Shown here: one piece after another, positions 21,951 to 33,046 of the stretch
Position numbering within the stretch: the stretch's first letter is position 1
Layout: each line of letters opens with the position of its first letter
Assembly: GCA_022495995.1 (NCBI GenBank)
Contig: JAFEMH010002457.1
Span: forward strand, 248,001 to 312,000
Reading direction: 5' to 3'
DNA length: 64,000 nucleotides
DNA from: Adenophora triphylla var. japonica
Taxonomy: Eukaryota > Streptophyta > Magnoliopsida > Asterales > Campanulaceae
Made by a program: the position numbers and the translations under genes
Notes under the pieces: model-generated
The model's database searches: none
Told to the model about the DNA's origin: nothing
The model's input: only the letters and a program-made list of their open reading frames with translations

Positions 21951-23657
21951 ATGCTCCTTGTCGATCCCAAGGACGAGCATACTCCCATAGCCATCAAGCT
22001 GAATTTTGAAGCGACCAACAATGCAGCAGAATATGAAGCCTGTGCAGCAGGTTTGGAAGCCGCCCTCGAGCGCAACATCTTAGAGCTGGATGTATATGGA
22101 GACTCAGCATTGATCATCAATCAAGTATCCAACAAATGGAAGACGGTAGATTCTGGCCTTCAGAAGTACCACGCGTACATGGAGGAACTCATTGCTCAGT
22201 TCAAGGACATCTCTTTTCACTATTTGCCAAGAGACAGGAACCGCTTCGCAGACGCCCTGGCAACCCTCGCCTCTCTTGTCGAAATTCCCGAAGGGAAAGC
22301 AGTAAAACCCCTCAGAATAGGCAGACGGGAAACACCCGCCTATTGCTGTGAGATCGAAAAAGAAAAAGAAACGATCGACGAACCCTGGTACAATCAAATT
22401 TACCAGTACCTCCAAAGCGGAGAAGCTTCCTTCACAAGTGAAGATGGAAAATACAAAGAAGGGATCAAAGCCAAAAACATGATGGCATTAAAACGCCTGG
22501 CATCCCATTTCGTCATTCTGGGGGGTATGTTGTACAAGAAGCGCCACCAAGGGCCACTCCTTCGGTGTGTAAACAAAGAAAAAGCCAGCGAGCTAATGAA
22601 CGAAGTTCACAATGGAACCTGCGGTCCGCACATGAACGCCCGAGCATTGACACAGATCATTCTCCGTATGGGATACTATTGGATATCAATGGAAATAGAC
22701 TGCATCCAGTTCGTCCGAAGCTGCGACAAATGTCAACGGTTCTCCAACCTCAATCACATCCCTCCTCACGAACTCTATTGCATGACTACGCCATGGCCTT
22801 TCGCCACATGGGGAATCGACGTCATCGGCAAGATCACTCCTCCAGGGAGCAATGGTCACGAGTTCATTTTAGTCACAGTCGACTACTTCACCAAATGGGT
22901 AGAAGCCAGATCGTACAAGGTACTGAATTCTAAGAAGGTGGCCGAGTTCATCCGAGAGAACATCATGTGCCGATACGGAGTGCCCAACGAGATCATCTCC
23001 GACAATGGGACTCACTTCGAAGGAGATTGTGACCAACTACTGACCGAATTCAGAGTCACACGTCACAGGTCTTCTCCTTACAGACCACAAACCAATGGTG
23101 CAGTAGAGGCAGCCAACAAGACTCTCGCCATGATAATCAGAAAGATGACCACCAGAGGTCGGGACTGGCCCGAAAAGCTACATCTAGCCCTCTGGGGATA
23201 CCGAACATCAGTCAGAACCGCCACAGGGGAGACTCCGTTCGCACTTACCTACGGAATGGAAGCGATGTTACCCGTGGAATTGGAAATTCCATCCCTCCGA
23301 GTCCTCTTGGAAAACGGGATCAATGAAGTCGAATGGCTACAGAGCCGTCACGACAAACTTGCTCTACTCGACGAGCGCAGATTGAAAGCCATGGAACACA
23401 CTCGAGCCTACCAGAGCAGAATGGCACGAGCATTCGACAAGAAAGTCAAGATCCGAGACATCAGAGAAGGCGACTTGGTGCTAAAGGAAAAGCCTCCTAC
23501 GCAGACCAATCCCCTCGGAAAGTGGGAGCCTACCTGGATAGGACCGTTCGTGGTACAAAGAATCTTCTCCGGAGGAGCCATGAAGCTAGCAGATTTGGAC
23601 GGAAACCCTTTCGTTAACCCCGTGAACGGAAGCAAGCTCCGCAGATACTTCGTTTGA
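21951..23657 (+). pseudogene. pol: Element D: second RNase H and integrase
   Basis: The Tat-type second RNase H starts upstream of the frame (FFDG near 21905 in another frame). It continues with AEYEA, GDSALIINQ and RFADALATLASL, giving the D-E-D-D set. Integrase follows, with HNGTCGPHMN and CDKCQRF for zinc binding. GIDVIGK, SDNGTHFEGD and NGAVEAANKT supply the DDE residues. A KWEPTWIGPF segment precedes the end, and the stop is at 23657. The frame is open from 21951, so only the RNase H start is broken. There is no chromodomain. Confidence 0.9.
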
Positions 23658-24112
23658 GGAAGAGCACGAGTCAACTCTCCTTCCCCATACATCGTCCCCC
23701 TCAGTAAATTAAAGTGCTAAAAGAGTAATACCCAACTGGATACATTCCCGCTAATGATCCAGGTAAAAAACAGGGTCGCACTTCTTTTGTCTTTGTTTTT
23801 CTCAAATTCACCTAAAGTGTCGAACTACGGTGACCTGAGCCCCTTAGTCCAATTGTAAAAGGGGAACGTAGGCAGCCATCTTTGGTTCGGTCTAAAAAAC
23901 AAAAAATACAATAAGCATCAATTGCTTGTGTTTCGAAAAACTCTTTTCATTTAACCTACAAATTCATAACGGTTAAAACATTCTTTGATGAGTTCAAGCA
24001 CGGTCAACTCTTGACTCGCTACACGCTAGCAAAACTACAATAAAACATTAATCAATTAATGTGTCTTGCAATGATGATGGGTGGATACTTCCTCGGGATG
24101 CTAAAGGTCAAC
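23658..24112 (+). other. Region between pol and antisense gene of D, with hairpin module
   Basis: There is no gene. The block AAAGTGCTAAAAGAGTAATA follows the pol stop and is shared by B and E. The two-hairpin module lies at 23822-23893 (CCCCTT/AAGGGG, then ACGTAGGCAGCC, then CCA/TGG). Further down, GATGAGTTCAAGCACGGTC is also shared by all three elements. Pol and the antisense gene converge here, so 3' end signals of both transcripts are expected. Confidence 0.65.
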
Positions 24113-25599
24113 CTAGTTTCCCGTACTAGGTCCTTCATCCTTCTTCCCCTTCCCTTTTCCCCGACGAGTGTTCTTCACCTTCGCAGGAAATATTCCGGTA
24201 GGCCTTCTACCTGGCTCAGGGACTCTTCCCGACGCCTCCGTCAAGCCTGTGGCTGTCAACGCAGTCCTTTCTCTAGCTCTGTCTCGAGCCGCCTCGCTTC
24301 GAGCCATCATCATAGTGCTTTGATTGGCCTCCTGATCAGCACTTGCCACATAATCAGCCATGGCATCGCCAGCACGATTCCCATGGTTAGCCCTCGCTTC
24401 CGTCCTCCTCAAGGTCGAGCTGTCCAGGTGATCAAGCACCCAACAGCTCACTCCGTCTCCACAAGATATCCATCTCGTGTCTCCCCATACACTCTTCGTA
24501 CCGGCCAGATACCGCATCGGCTGCACAGTGCCCTCTCTCCGGTGAAAGAGAACCCTGGCAGAAAGGACGTGTATTGCCACCACCGGTGATTAGCAATAGC
24601 GTCGAAGGATCTTCCATCCGCAAAGATCCCACCTCAAAGGTAGCGGCATAACTCGGATCACCGGTGGCACCTGCTCCACCGCACGCCGCAGTAACCAATG
24701 ATGGAATATAAAAAGACGTCTGAGACAAATTTCCCCGGCACTCGACAATCAACAGACCCTCCTGAGCGGTCCTACAAGTCTGTAACTTCCAATGGGGAAC
24801 CCACCATCGCAAGTGATGCGTGCAAAGTCCGGCCATCCAGAGCTCCAGCTCGGCGATTGCCCCTATCACCAGAGGACGTCGCGAGAAAGACCAAGCGTCA
24901 CAAGACATTGGCACCTCAGCATCATCCGCAGCCTCTCCTCAACCACATGGTCAGCATAGTGGGACTCCCTCCCCACATGTATCGGCTACCGGCCGCCATC
25001 CGGCCTATGCCCAGGAACGTCTCACCCAAGACCAATGGCACGATGTCTCCCCCACTCGGCACCGCCTCACCAGAGTTCGGTATACTATGATGGCACACAC
25101 CAGCAGACGTGAATGTGAACAGAGTAGCAATCGCGCACAGAGCAAACGCGCCCCACGAAAGACGCTCCCTCGCCTCGCAAATCTTTCTGGCAATCCGAAA
25201 TGTCAACGTAATCGGTATCCTGTATCAAGATCCCGTATGCTTCTCCAGCCGAGATACCCAACAAAGACACTAGCTTCTCAACAGTGGCCATGCCACCAGA
25301 TACGGAAGAACTAGCTGTCCGTCTCAGTCCTCCCGAGTATGGCCCGGAAATCTTCAAACGTAGGAGTGATTTCGTTGTACGAAAGGCCGTACACATTCCT
25401 CCGTACGTCCCAGAACCGAGACGCGGCGCGCAAAAGATCCCAATCTGGCATGATCTCCTTCAAAGCCCAAACAGATTTAATCCCAGAATGTGCCTTCGAA
25501 AAACCTTTTGTTCTGCCTCGTGTGGTTTCGTACCCACGACTGAAAGTTGTCCAAATATCGCTCTTGCATCCGAGACGATAACTTGGGAAAGGAAGCCAT
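24113..25599 (-). pseudogene. Element D: antisense DUF7745-like gene, degenerate
   Basis: Read on the minus strand from ATG at 25599 (MASFPKLSSRMQER). It aligns with B (39877-41374) and E (50221-51724) but changes frame several times. Recognisable blocks are ATVEKLVSLLGIS, ALCAIATLFTFTS, LVLGETFLGIGRMA and HHLRWWVPHWKLQT. The end is a basic tail with KGKGKKDEG. The motif pattern (LLRA-x-FWD, then a Pro-Thr-x-E-D/E box in better copies) matches what I recall of plant DUF7745. Several frameshifts make this copy non-functional. Confidence 0.7.
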
Positions 25600-26145
25600 G
25601 TCAGAAGGTGAAGGGAACCTTAAGAAAGAGAAAGGAATTCAGCCAGATGAACAAAGCAATGCGCAGCTTTTCTCACCAATTGCAAAGCCGAAACCGCAAT
25701 TTAAAGAATCTGGAAATTCATTCTAGTCCGGCCGACTCCCTCTGCAGCTGACTTGGTCAACTCTCAGCCTACCGCTCTTAAAATTGGAAACATTTCCAAA
25801 CCATTCCCTGTTCACTCCTATGAAATCAAGCGTGCACCTACGATTTCATTCAACCAATGTCAATATCCCTTCCGCCGGCTCGTGCAACAAGCAAATAATT
25901 AAAAATTAGTGCATACATGCTTAATTTTGACCCGTTCAATTTTTAATGCATTTCTATTTTTTATTTATTTTTGATTAACCTATTTGCTTATTTGCCGAAA
26001 ATAACAGAAGGTGATCATAGAATAAATATGCGAAGTGTGTTCCGCCCCACGGCGCCTTTTTGCAAATACAGTTCAAATCAAAATTTGTTCTCGACAAATA
26101 CATGCATTTTGTCTAAACAAAGCAAGAAAGAAAGAAAGCAAAAAA
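25600..26145. other. Spacer between the two antisense genes of D; putative promoter of DUF7745-like gene
   Basis: There is no supported gene. The palindrome variant AGTCCGGCCGACT lies at 25725-25737, followed by GCTGACTTGGTCAAC, an imperfect inverted repeat with a TTGAC-type core. It lies about 130 bp upstream of the minus-strand start at 25599. B has the same arrangement at 41501-41538. Confidence 0.6.
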
Positions 26146-27000
26146 GGGGACTACTCGAGTCCCGCTCGTCATCCGTACACTCGACGTCTTGCTCCGCCGC
26201 TGCCGGATCCGTCGCAAAATGGAACTCGCCGAACTCCTCCACTGGGAATAGGCAAAGGGCCTCCTCGGAGTACGCGAACTCGAGGACTCCCCCTCTCGCG
26301 CCCGAGTGCGCGAAGAAGGAGCTCCAAATCCGGCCGTTCGCCCGCGAACCGGCCAAACCTGTATAAAGTCCTCCCTACCGGCTATGGGAGCAGGCGAATC
26401 TCTCGGCCTAGACGGCCCCGATCACGGACGTCCACACTCCTCCGGGAACCGCACCGCAGGAACTTCACGAGCCTCCTAGCGTAGGCGGACCACCCGTCCA
26501 CCACCCCTCATGGCGTCATTATACGTACGGCCAGATACCTGCGAACCAGGAAAGTCATCAGAAAGCAAGCAGAAAGTACAGATGCAACATTTGCAGAATA
26601 CTACTATCAAATGCAGAAAATAAAAAAAAAGAGGTGCTCACCGAAGCATTGGGGTCCGCCTTGTATCGTGGTCTCGGCTCAGTCGGGAGCGGGATCACAA
26701 GTCGCCTACGCGAACCGTCCAGCCCCTCGTACGCTAGCCTAGCTCGCGGGACCGGAAAATCTCGAGGACCTCCAGGGACCTCGCCCTCTCTATGCTGTAC
26801 CTGCGGGCTCCTCAGCCTCATCCTCAAGAAAACATCATAGGCGGCCCCCGTTATGATGTACTCGGTGTAGTACACGCCCTGCATGTACCCCTCCAGCTCA
26901 TCAATCGGCATCTCCCGGGGGTGCTGCATGTACAAAGGAGGATCCACCGGCACCAAGGGAAGAGACCCCTGCCTATGCTGACGAGTCACCCTCTCCCCCA
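26146..27000 (-). pseudogene. Element D: antisense PMD gene, 5'-truncated (part of exon 3, exon 4)
   Basis: On the minus strand the exon 3 remainder is 26642-27000 and ends TCG|GTGAGC. The intron is 26539-26641. Exon 4 starts at 26538 after TTCGCAG (VSGRTYNDAM) and ends near 26146 with an acidic tail (DDERDS) where a one-base change removes the stop. Exon 3 joins at 27000/27001 directly to what in B is 5' untranslated sequence just before the exon 1 ATG. So exon 1, intron 1, exon 2, intron 2 and half of exon 3 are deleted. Confidence 0.75.
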
Positions 27001-27449
27001 GATTTCCTTCACAAATTCGAGCAAACCTTGCAACTTGGGTTGGATTTCTCTCCCTCCTCTCTCTCCTTCTCGCCGGAATTTATGAAAGAAAATGGCTCTT
27101 CTTTCTCCGGCCTCGGCGCTGATAAGGGCATTTTCAATTTCAGTAAAAGTCCGGCCGGACTCTTACTGCACCAGGAAAAGATTCCTTCCATTTTGGTCCC
27201 TCAACTTTTGGCAATTCCAATTTTACCACTTTTGGCCCCCAAAAGTGTAAAATTTCCCCCAGTTAGACATTTCTAACACCCTATCCCCCGAGGATAAATC
27301 AAAGTTAGTTTTCACTAACGCTCGTCTCCTGACGTTAAATTCAGTCCAGTTGACATTTGACATTCCAACGTTCAACCATGTCTCCGGACATTCCAAGTTA
27401 CTATTCCGTCTCCTGACGTTAAAATTTAATAATGGTCTTCACCATTAAA
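27001..27449. other. Former upstream region of antisense PMD gene of D
   Basis: It aligns with B 61299-61700. It carries the perfect palindrome AGTCCGGCCGGACT at 27148-27161, followed by CTTACTGCA. It also holds several TCTCC-GACGTTAAA repeats that precede the array. No gene. Confidence 0.6.
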
Positions 27450-28133
27450 TTCTTAATCGCGACCTTTCACGGTCCGATTTCAAGTCTCAATCGCGACCTT
27501 TCACGGTCCGATTTCAATTCTTAATCGCGACCTTTCACGGTCCGATTCCAAGTCTCAATCGCGACCTTTCACGGTCCGATTTCAATCCTCAATCGCGACC
27601 TTTCACGGTCCGATTCCAAGTCTCAATCGCGACCTTTCACGGTCCGATTCCAAGTCTCAATCGCGACCTTTCACGGTCCGATTTCAATCCTCAATTGCGA
27701 CCTTTCACGGTCCGATTTCAAGTCTCAATCGCGACCTTTCACGGTCCGATTCCAAGTCTCAATCGCGACCTTTCACGGTCCGATTTCAATCCTCAATTGC
27801 GACCTTTCACGGTCCGATTTCAAGTCTCAATCGCGACCTTTCACGATCCGATTCCAAGTCTCAATCGCGACCTTTCACGGTCCGATTTCAATCCTCAATC
27901 GCGACCTTTCACGGTCCGATTTCAAGTCTCAATCGCGACCTTTCACGGTCCGATTCCAAGTCTCAATCGCGACCTTTCACGGTCCGATTTCAATCCTCAA
28001 TCGCGACCTTTCACGGTCCGATTTCAAGTCTTAACCGCGACCTTTCACGGTCCGATTCCAAGTCTCAATCGCGACCTTTCACGGTCCGATTTCAATTCTC
28101 AATCGCGACCTTTAACGGTTCGATTTCAAACAG
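27450..28133. repeat. 34-bp tandem array of element D (about 20 copies)
   Basis: The unit reads TCGCGACCTTTCACGGTCCG plus 14 bases ending in TTTCAAGTC, TTCCAAGTC or TTTCAATCC. In the middle of the array the three end types alternate regularly, which gives a higher-order period of 102 bp. The unit contains GACC/GGTC arms around six bases. The array lies between the antisense gene and the 3' LTR, the place where Tat elements are known to build tandem repeats. Open frames through it reflect the 102-bp period. Confidence 0.92.
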
Positions 28134-28690
28134 TCAATCCCGACCTTCGCGGTCCGACCTCCACTCTCCTATCAAGACCTTCGCTGTTCGTCTTCCCGGC
28201 AACAGCAATAAGCCCGAACCCCAAGGCACGAACGCCTCGCAACAATCCCTCTTCGGCCATCAAGGTAAGCCCGAACGCTCATCCCCAGCAGGATAAAACT
28301 GGCAACAGCAATAAGCCCAACACCCAAGGCACGAACGCCTCGCGCATCGCAACTCCGGTTTGAGGCGCCACACGCCTCGAAGGTTTCGAAGTCCCGAGGT
28401 TCGATGCCTCCCAACAGTCTCCATTCGTGCATGTACCTCGCGAATGGTCTCATCCAGGTTTAGACGCCTCCTAACAGTCTCGCTCAGTCAAGGTCCCCAT
28501 GCGCGGCCCTTCCCCTTTTCGAACTACAATCGACTTGATTCCCGCTCGGGATACGTAGGAATCCTTTTCACTAAGGGTCCGGCCAGACCGGTGGTGTCTC
28601 CTTCAAAGTAAGGCATCCCGATTTGGATCCTTATCCTTATCTTTTCAACGACCCCACCTCCTTCGGAGGAGACGTCGCCGAGGGATAAGC
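28134..28690. other. 3' untranslated region of D before the 3' LTR
   Basis: No gene. It holds dispersed phrases such as GGCACGAACGCCTCGC and a copy of the two-hairpin ACGTAGG module at 28521-28584. The end reads GACGTCGCCGAGGGATAAGC, the presumed plus-strand primer region. It is shared with B (GACGTCGCTGAGGGGCTAAC) and E (GACGTTGCCGAGGGGCTTC). Confidence 0.65.
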
Positions 28691-30792
28691 TGTAAGTACC
28701 CAAATCCGGATCGTCCAAATCCGTCGGAAAGTTAACCGAAATCCGTTAGCGCCCGCTCCCAGTTAACCGAACTCGTTAAACTCCCCGTTCTGTGCCAACG
28801 AGACATCCGGGATCGCCCGTGCATCCCGACGCCGAATCAGACTTAGCACGTGTCATCTCACGTAAAAGTATGGCTTTCCCGAAAACGCATTTTCCGGCAC
28901 TTTCCGGGCGTTTCGGATATTTCCGGATTTGTTATTTTAAAAAACGGACAAAACCGGGACCGGGGGACAAAATCCCACATGGCTGGTGACTCAGAGGGGC
29001 ACGTGGCAGCCATGCCACCTCCCTCTAGTCACCCTTCAATCAAATTCAAAGGGAAAAGACCAAAATACCCCTGATTTGCAAGCCAAGTCCGGCCGGACTC
29101 ACTGTGCACATTTTTTGAAATTGCCAGCAAGTCCTTCAAATTCTCAAAATACCACAAAACCCCCTGGATTCAGGCCAAGTCCGTCCGGACTCCTACTGCA
29201 ATTTTCACCCTATAAATAGAAGTTGCTGTCAAAGGCAAAGAGACAGAAAATTTACTCCCAAAAATCACCACCCCCACGGCCTAGCGGTTTTACCCCTCCC
29301 GAACTCCCGTTCTGTCTCGATTCGCGTAAACCTTCGTATTTCGATAAAATACGCCCCTTACAACTTCAAAACAACCTTTCGAATCACTTTCCGTGTCCCG
29401 TACACACCTCCCGAGCCAAAGGAGTCAACCCTAGCCATAGGTGTAACTCCCTCTCTCTAAATCTCCCGTTCCGTCTCGGTTTACGCGCCAGTCGCTATAA
29501 CCGTTTCGAACGTCGTTATCAAAATGTAGACGCCTCCGTCTAACGGGGTCCGATACGTTTTAGCCCCTCGATCCTCTTCTCTTTCCGTAAGAGAAGTAAT
29601 CACGGGTTAAAACGGCGTTCCGACCCCGTTCCGTTTACTTTTTATGTCATTTACCATTCCGGATCGATCGATCCGTTGATCGTCATTTACAATTCCGAGC
29701 CGTTTGGCCTCGTTGATCGTCATTTACAATTCCGAGCCGTTTGGCCTCGTTGATCGTCATTTACAATTCCGAGCCGTTTGGCCTCGTTGATCGTCATTTA
29801 CGAATCCGGATCGTTTGATTCCGTTGATACCGCACTTTAAATACTGTCATTTACAAAGTCCGATCCGTTTGGATCGTGATAGTATTTACTTTTCAAAGTC
29901 CGAGTCGCAACCCGATTCGTTGATCGCATGTCATTTAATACGCATTTTTCCCGTAAAAATCGTTAACAATGTAATGCCCGGTTCAAAACCGGAGTTCGTC
30001 CGTCGAACTCTCTTTCAAAACGCGCGAAATGACGTTCGGCCTCCGAACGCTCATCTTCAAACTCAAAGCCGCCATTTGACACTTAAAATCATTTAATACG
30101 CATTTTTCCCGTAAAAATCGTTAACAATGACGCGCCCGGTTTAAAAAACCGGAGTTCGACCTTCGAACTCCTTTTCAACTCAAAGTCGACGTTTGCCACG
30201 CAAACGCTCATTTCAAACTCAAAACCGACGTTTGCCACGCAAACGCTCATTTCAAACTCCAAACCGACGTTTGCCACGCAAACGCTCATTTCTGTCTCAA
30301 ACCGACGTTTGTCATTCAAACGCTCGTCTTTTCAAAAGTCACCTAATCAACGTTTGTCATTCAAACCAAGATTAAGCTTGTCATTCAAGCCCCCATTTCA
30401 AAAGACACACACACACACACACACGATTTCGAGAAAGGTAGAAAGACTCGTCATGTGAGGCGTTTCGGGAGATCTCGTAATACTCTACCCGAAACGTAAC
30501 TTGACCTCCGAACCTAACAATATCTGGTACAAAAAGCTTTTTACTCGTTTTTGCTGCCAATAAAAATGATCCCTTTTTTCAAAGCCTTTTCCTAAGTTTT
30601 TGCTACCAATAAAAACGACACCTTTTCACAATAGCCGTTTCTCAACGTTTGGGCTCAAAATACAAAAACCGCGTGGCGACTCCTCATTTTGTTCCTTCCC
30701 ATGAAGCGAGGTCTCAGACACCAACCACTCCGCGAAAGACAACCGCCTTTTCCGCGCCCCCCGCCCGCGCGCGAAAAGATCGGGTAATTTCA
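28691..30792 (+). repeat. 3' LTR of element D
   Basis: It runs from TGTAAGTACCC to AATTTCA, 2102 bp, and matches 9487-11589 with few differences. Most are small indels in the first 300 bp and one or two extra units in the AC run (30405-30424). TATAAATA is at 29211-29218. It is followed by GTTTG (30793-30797), the second target duplication. Confidence 0.93.
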
Positions 30793-30797
30793 GTTTG

Positions 30798-30896
30798 CAA
30801 TACCGTTCTTCAGTGGTTCGACCCTGGACTTACCTTTGCTACATTCTTGTGGCCGAGTCCCGGTTTAATTTAGTAGGTGTGCGACTAAGCCTACCA
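30798..30896 (+). repeat. 3' LTR of element C, right part
   Basis: CAATACCGTTCTTCAGTGG and on to GTGGCCGA (30856) match 7277-7333 of the first C LTR. The following 40 bp, ending CCTACCA, have no full match in the first LTR. GACTAAGCCTACC resembles GACACCAAGCCTTT there, so a deletion between two CGA triplets in the first LTR would explain it. GGATG follows and may be the target duplication. Confidence 0.75.
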
Positions 30897-31787
30897 GGAT
30901 GGGTTAATGACTCTTCTTCTCCGGAAAGAGACCACATCTACGATTCCCGACTGTATGGCAGTATTCTCACCTTCTGTGATGAAGACCTGCCGAAAGACGC
31001 CTCAGGTCACAATGAAGCTTTGTACACCACTCTCCGGATCAACACCATATCTCTCCCCGGGGTATTGGTAGACAATGGATCAGCTGTCAACGTCCTCCCT
31101 CTCAGCATGATGCGAGCCCTACGCATCAACGAAGGCCACATGATCCCATCTGCCCGGACTATCAAGGCCTATGACAGCACGTCTCGTCCCATCCTGGGGA
31201 CGGTGACTCTGGAGCTCTGGTTCGAAACCCAAATGGTGCCAGCAAAATTTCACGTGATGGACATTCCGTCCAAATTCACAGCTCTGTTGGGACGCCCTTG
31301 GCTACACCACATGAAAGCCATAGCTTCCACTCTCCATCAGTGCGTCAAGTTCATTAACCGACAAGGAGATCTTGAAGTTATCAGAGGAGATAGTTTCCTC
31401 ATAGGGAACGAAGCCGAGACAACAGCCAAGCGTGCCCGCAGCCAGGCACCGGGGCTACCTCCTTCAAGCCGACCAAGGGACTATCGGGACAAATCTCATC
31501 AGAATCCCTCAGAGTCCAGAGATGCTAACTATGTCAACGTCCTCGAACAGGCAGACCCTGAAGCAGTCAGATTCATCAAGTTCAACTGCCGTTTCCGACA
31601 CTTGGAAGCAGACTGGAAAGAGACCCTGAGCATCACAATGATGCGGGCACGAAAACCCCCTGTTTCCGATCGGAGATTTGTCAACATCCTTCAATCCTAC
31701 TCTCTAGCCCCGCCAGGCGAGGAAATCTTCGTGATGAAGGTCAACAAGCATCGTCACACTCGTGATGAATGTATGGAAGTCGTATAG
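30897..31787 (+). pseudogene. Element B: first retropepsin-like domain and first repeated domain
   Basis: B resumes with DSRLYGSILTFCDEDLP and a PR1 that keeps DNGS and LGRPWLHHMK. It then runs into the first unrecognised domain (FVNILQ, APPGEEIFVMKV) without the insertion scar seen in D. A stop at 31785-31787 (TAG where D has TGG) ends the frame. The first codons were separated from their gag part at 5595-6090 by the C and D insertions. Confidence 0.82.
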
Positions 31788-33046
31788 GACGTCCTAAATA
31801 AGGAATTGCCCTCCGAGCCCCTCTTCTCGGGCGAAGGGCGTGATGTTTTTCTAGCAGCTCCAGCATTGCGGCAGGACGCGAGGCGTCCTTACATCTGGGT
31901 TGAGCCGTCAGACGACTACGAATCAGGACTCTCCGGAGTCGAAGACGCGGCAGATCCGCGGGAAGATCCCTACATACATATGCTCAGTTTCGAGGACGAC
32001 ACCAGTTTCGATAATGTCACCTACGACGAGGGCTCCAATACTATGGAAATTGTCAAGCTCAACATCCCGTACAGGCGATTATCCAGCGAATGAAAACAAC
32101 TGGTTGACACGACAAAGAACCCCTCTGATCAAGTGACTGACGGCGACTTCCTCAACATTATATTTTCCAGATATCCCGATGATACCAAGGATCTGGCCCT
32201 TATTATCAGATTCTACAATGCCAAAGTTACCCTCGACGACTGCCTGCTCATGGTAAATGAGGCCCTGGCCAATCGAGCTCAGAGCTCATCATCACTTCCG
32301 ACTACCAGCCCCAGTGGCAACCGGCCCGTGCCGTCAGTCAAGCTTACAGCCAAAAGTGCCGCCAAGGCCAAGGGCATCAACAAAGGAGACAAAGCTCCTC
32401 ACCCTGCTACAAATCAGATCAACCTTGGGAATGCTTCCAGTAGCTATTCTGAGAACATCTGTAGGAGTCTTCCCCGCAAGACAGATCCAGCTTCCGAAGA
32501 AAGGAATGATCACCTCAGCATTAACATGCTCAAGTTCGATCCTGCTCCCAGTCATCACGGCAACAGATTTAGACATCCCGCCAGCAAACTGCTAGCTCTG
32601 ATAGACTTGGCGATCCAGCGAGATCACGAGACTATCAACATCGCAAAATTCAATACCCCCGTGGGTTCAATCGAACATATTTGGGAAACTTCTTGGTAAC
32701 CGAGATCAAGGAAGGCCGTATGGAATGTCCCAGCCCGACTTCCTTCGTCAATATAATCCAAGTGTTTCTGCCATTCGGGGACTTGGATGTGATTACAGTT
32801 CTAGACACTAGTCAGACGGTGCACACCTACGGAGACTGTTTAGCTCTCGCAAGGAAAGCCCTCATGGAACTAGCTGCTCAAGAGAACCGTATCTGGGATG
32901 AAAACCAAGCTCAGAGGACTCACAGGGACCAAGCCCTTAAAATGTCACAAGCAGCTTCAGACAGAAAGCTAGAGGCCACTCTAGACCAGTTCGACCTCAA
33001 AGGTTTTGCCCACGACAACTTCCTGGACTACCGTCTTTCTCATTAA
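31788..33046 (+). pseudogene. Element B: second and third repeated domains
   Basis: Colinear with D 16020-17270. Frames 31806-32093, 32133-32699 and 32681-33046 follow each other with stops and a frameshift. FLNIIFSRYPDD and TLDDCLLMVNEAL mark the second copy; FVNIIQVFLPFGDLDVITV and GDCLALARKAL mark the third. A conserved DQFDLK-x-FAH segment ends it, which also has a match in E (DQFEVSNF). Confidence 0.72.

Larger units (their letters stand above)
9487..30792 (+). mobile_element. Element D: full-length Tat/Ogre-type retrotransposon (21.3 kb)
   Basis: D is complete from LTR to LTR (9487-11589 and 28691-30792) with a perfect 5-bp target duplication, a primer-binding site at 11592, a long leader, Gag-Pol, two antisense genes, a tandem array and a 3' UTR. 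Two RNase H domains, a long leader, large size and antisense open frames downstream of pol are marks of the Tat lineage (Ogre, Retand, Grande). The LTRs are very similar by eye, so insertion is recent, yet the coding part holds several frameshifts. The PMD gene is truncated by a deletion at 27000. It was most likely copied in trans from a defective template. Confidence 0.93.
6091..30896 (+). mobile_element. Element C: Athila-like, internally deleted LTR element, split by element D
   Basis: Two near-identical repeats of about 1.24 kb start with TGATAGGTTG at 6091 and 8304. The second is interrupted at 9486 by element D and resumes at 30798; joined, the two LTRs agree in length (1243 versus 1242 bp up to the shared GTGGCCGA). 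The LTR text (CAGTGGTTCGACCCTG, CTTACC) and the tract GTGTGGGGGAATT before the second LTR resemble Athila elements. Only about 1 kb of non-coding internal sequence remains, so it is a non-autonomous derivative. Candidate target duplication: GAATG at 6086-6090 and GGATG at 30897-30901, with one mismatch. Element D inside these limits is not part of C. Confidence 0.82.

Noticed and set aside
27450..28133. CRISPR-like appearance of regular repeats.
   Set aside because: Repeats are directly tandem with no unique spacers, and the DNA is from a plant.
27695..28363. A 222-codon plus-strand open frame with a repeated 34-residue unit.
   Set aside because: It follows the 102-bp period of the tandem array; every third unit restores the frame. 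It has no conserved match in B or E.
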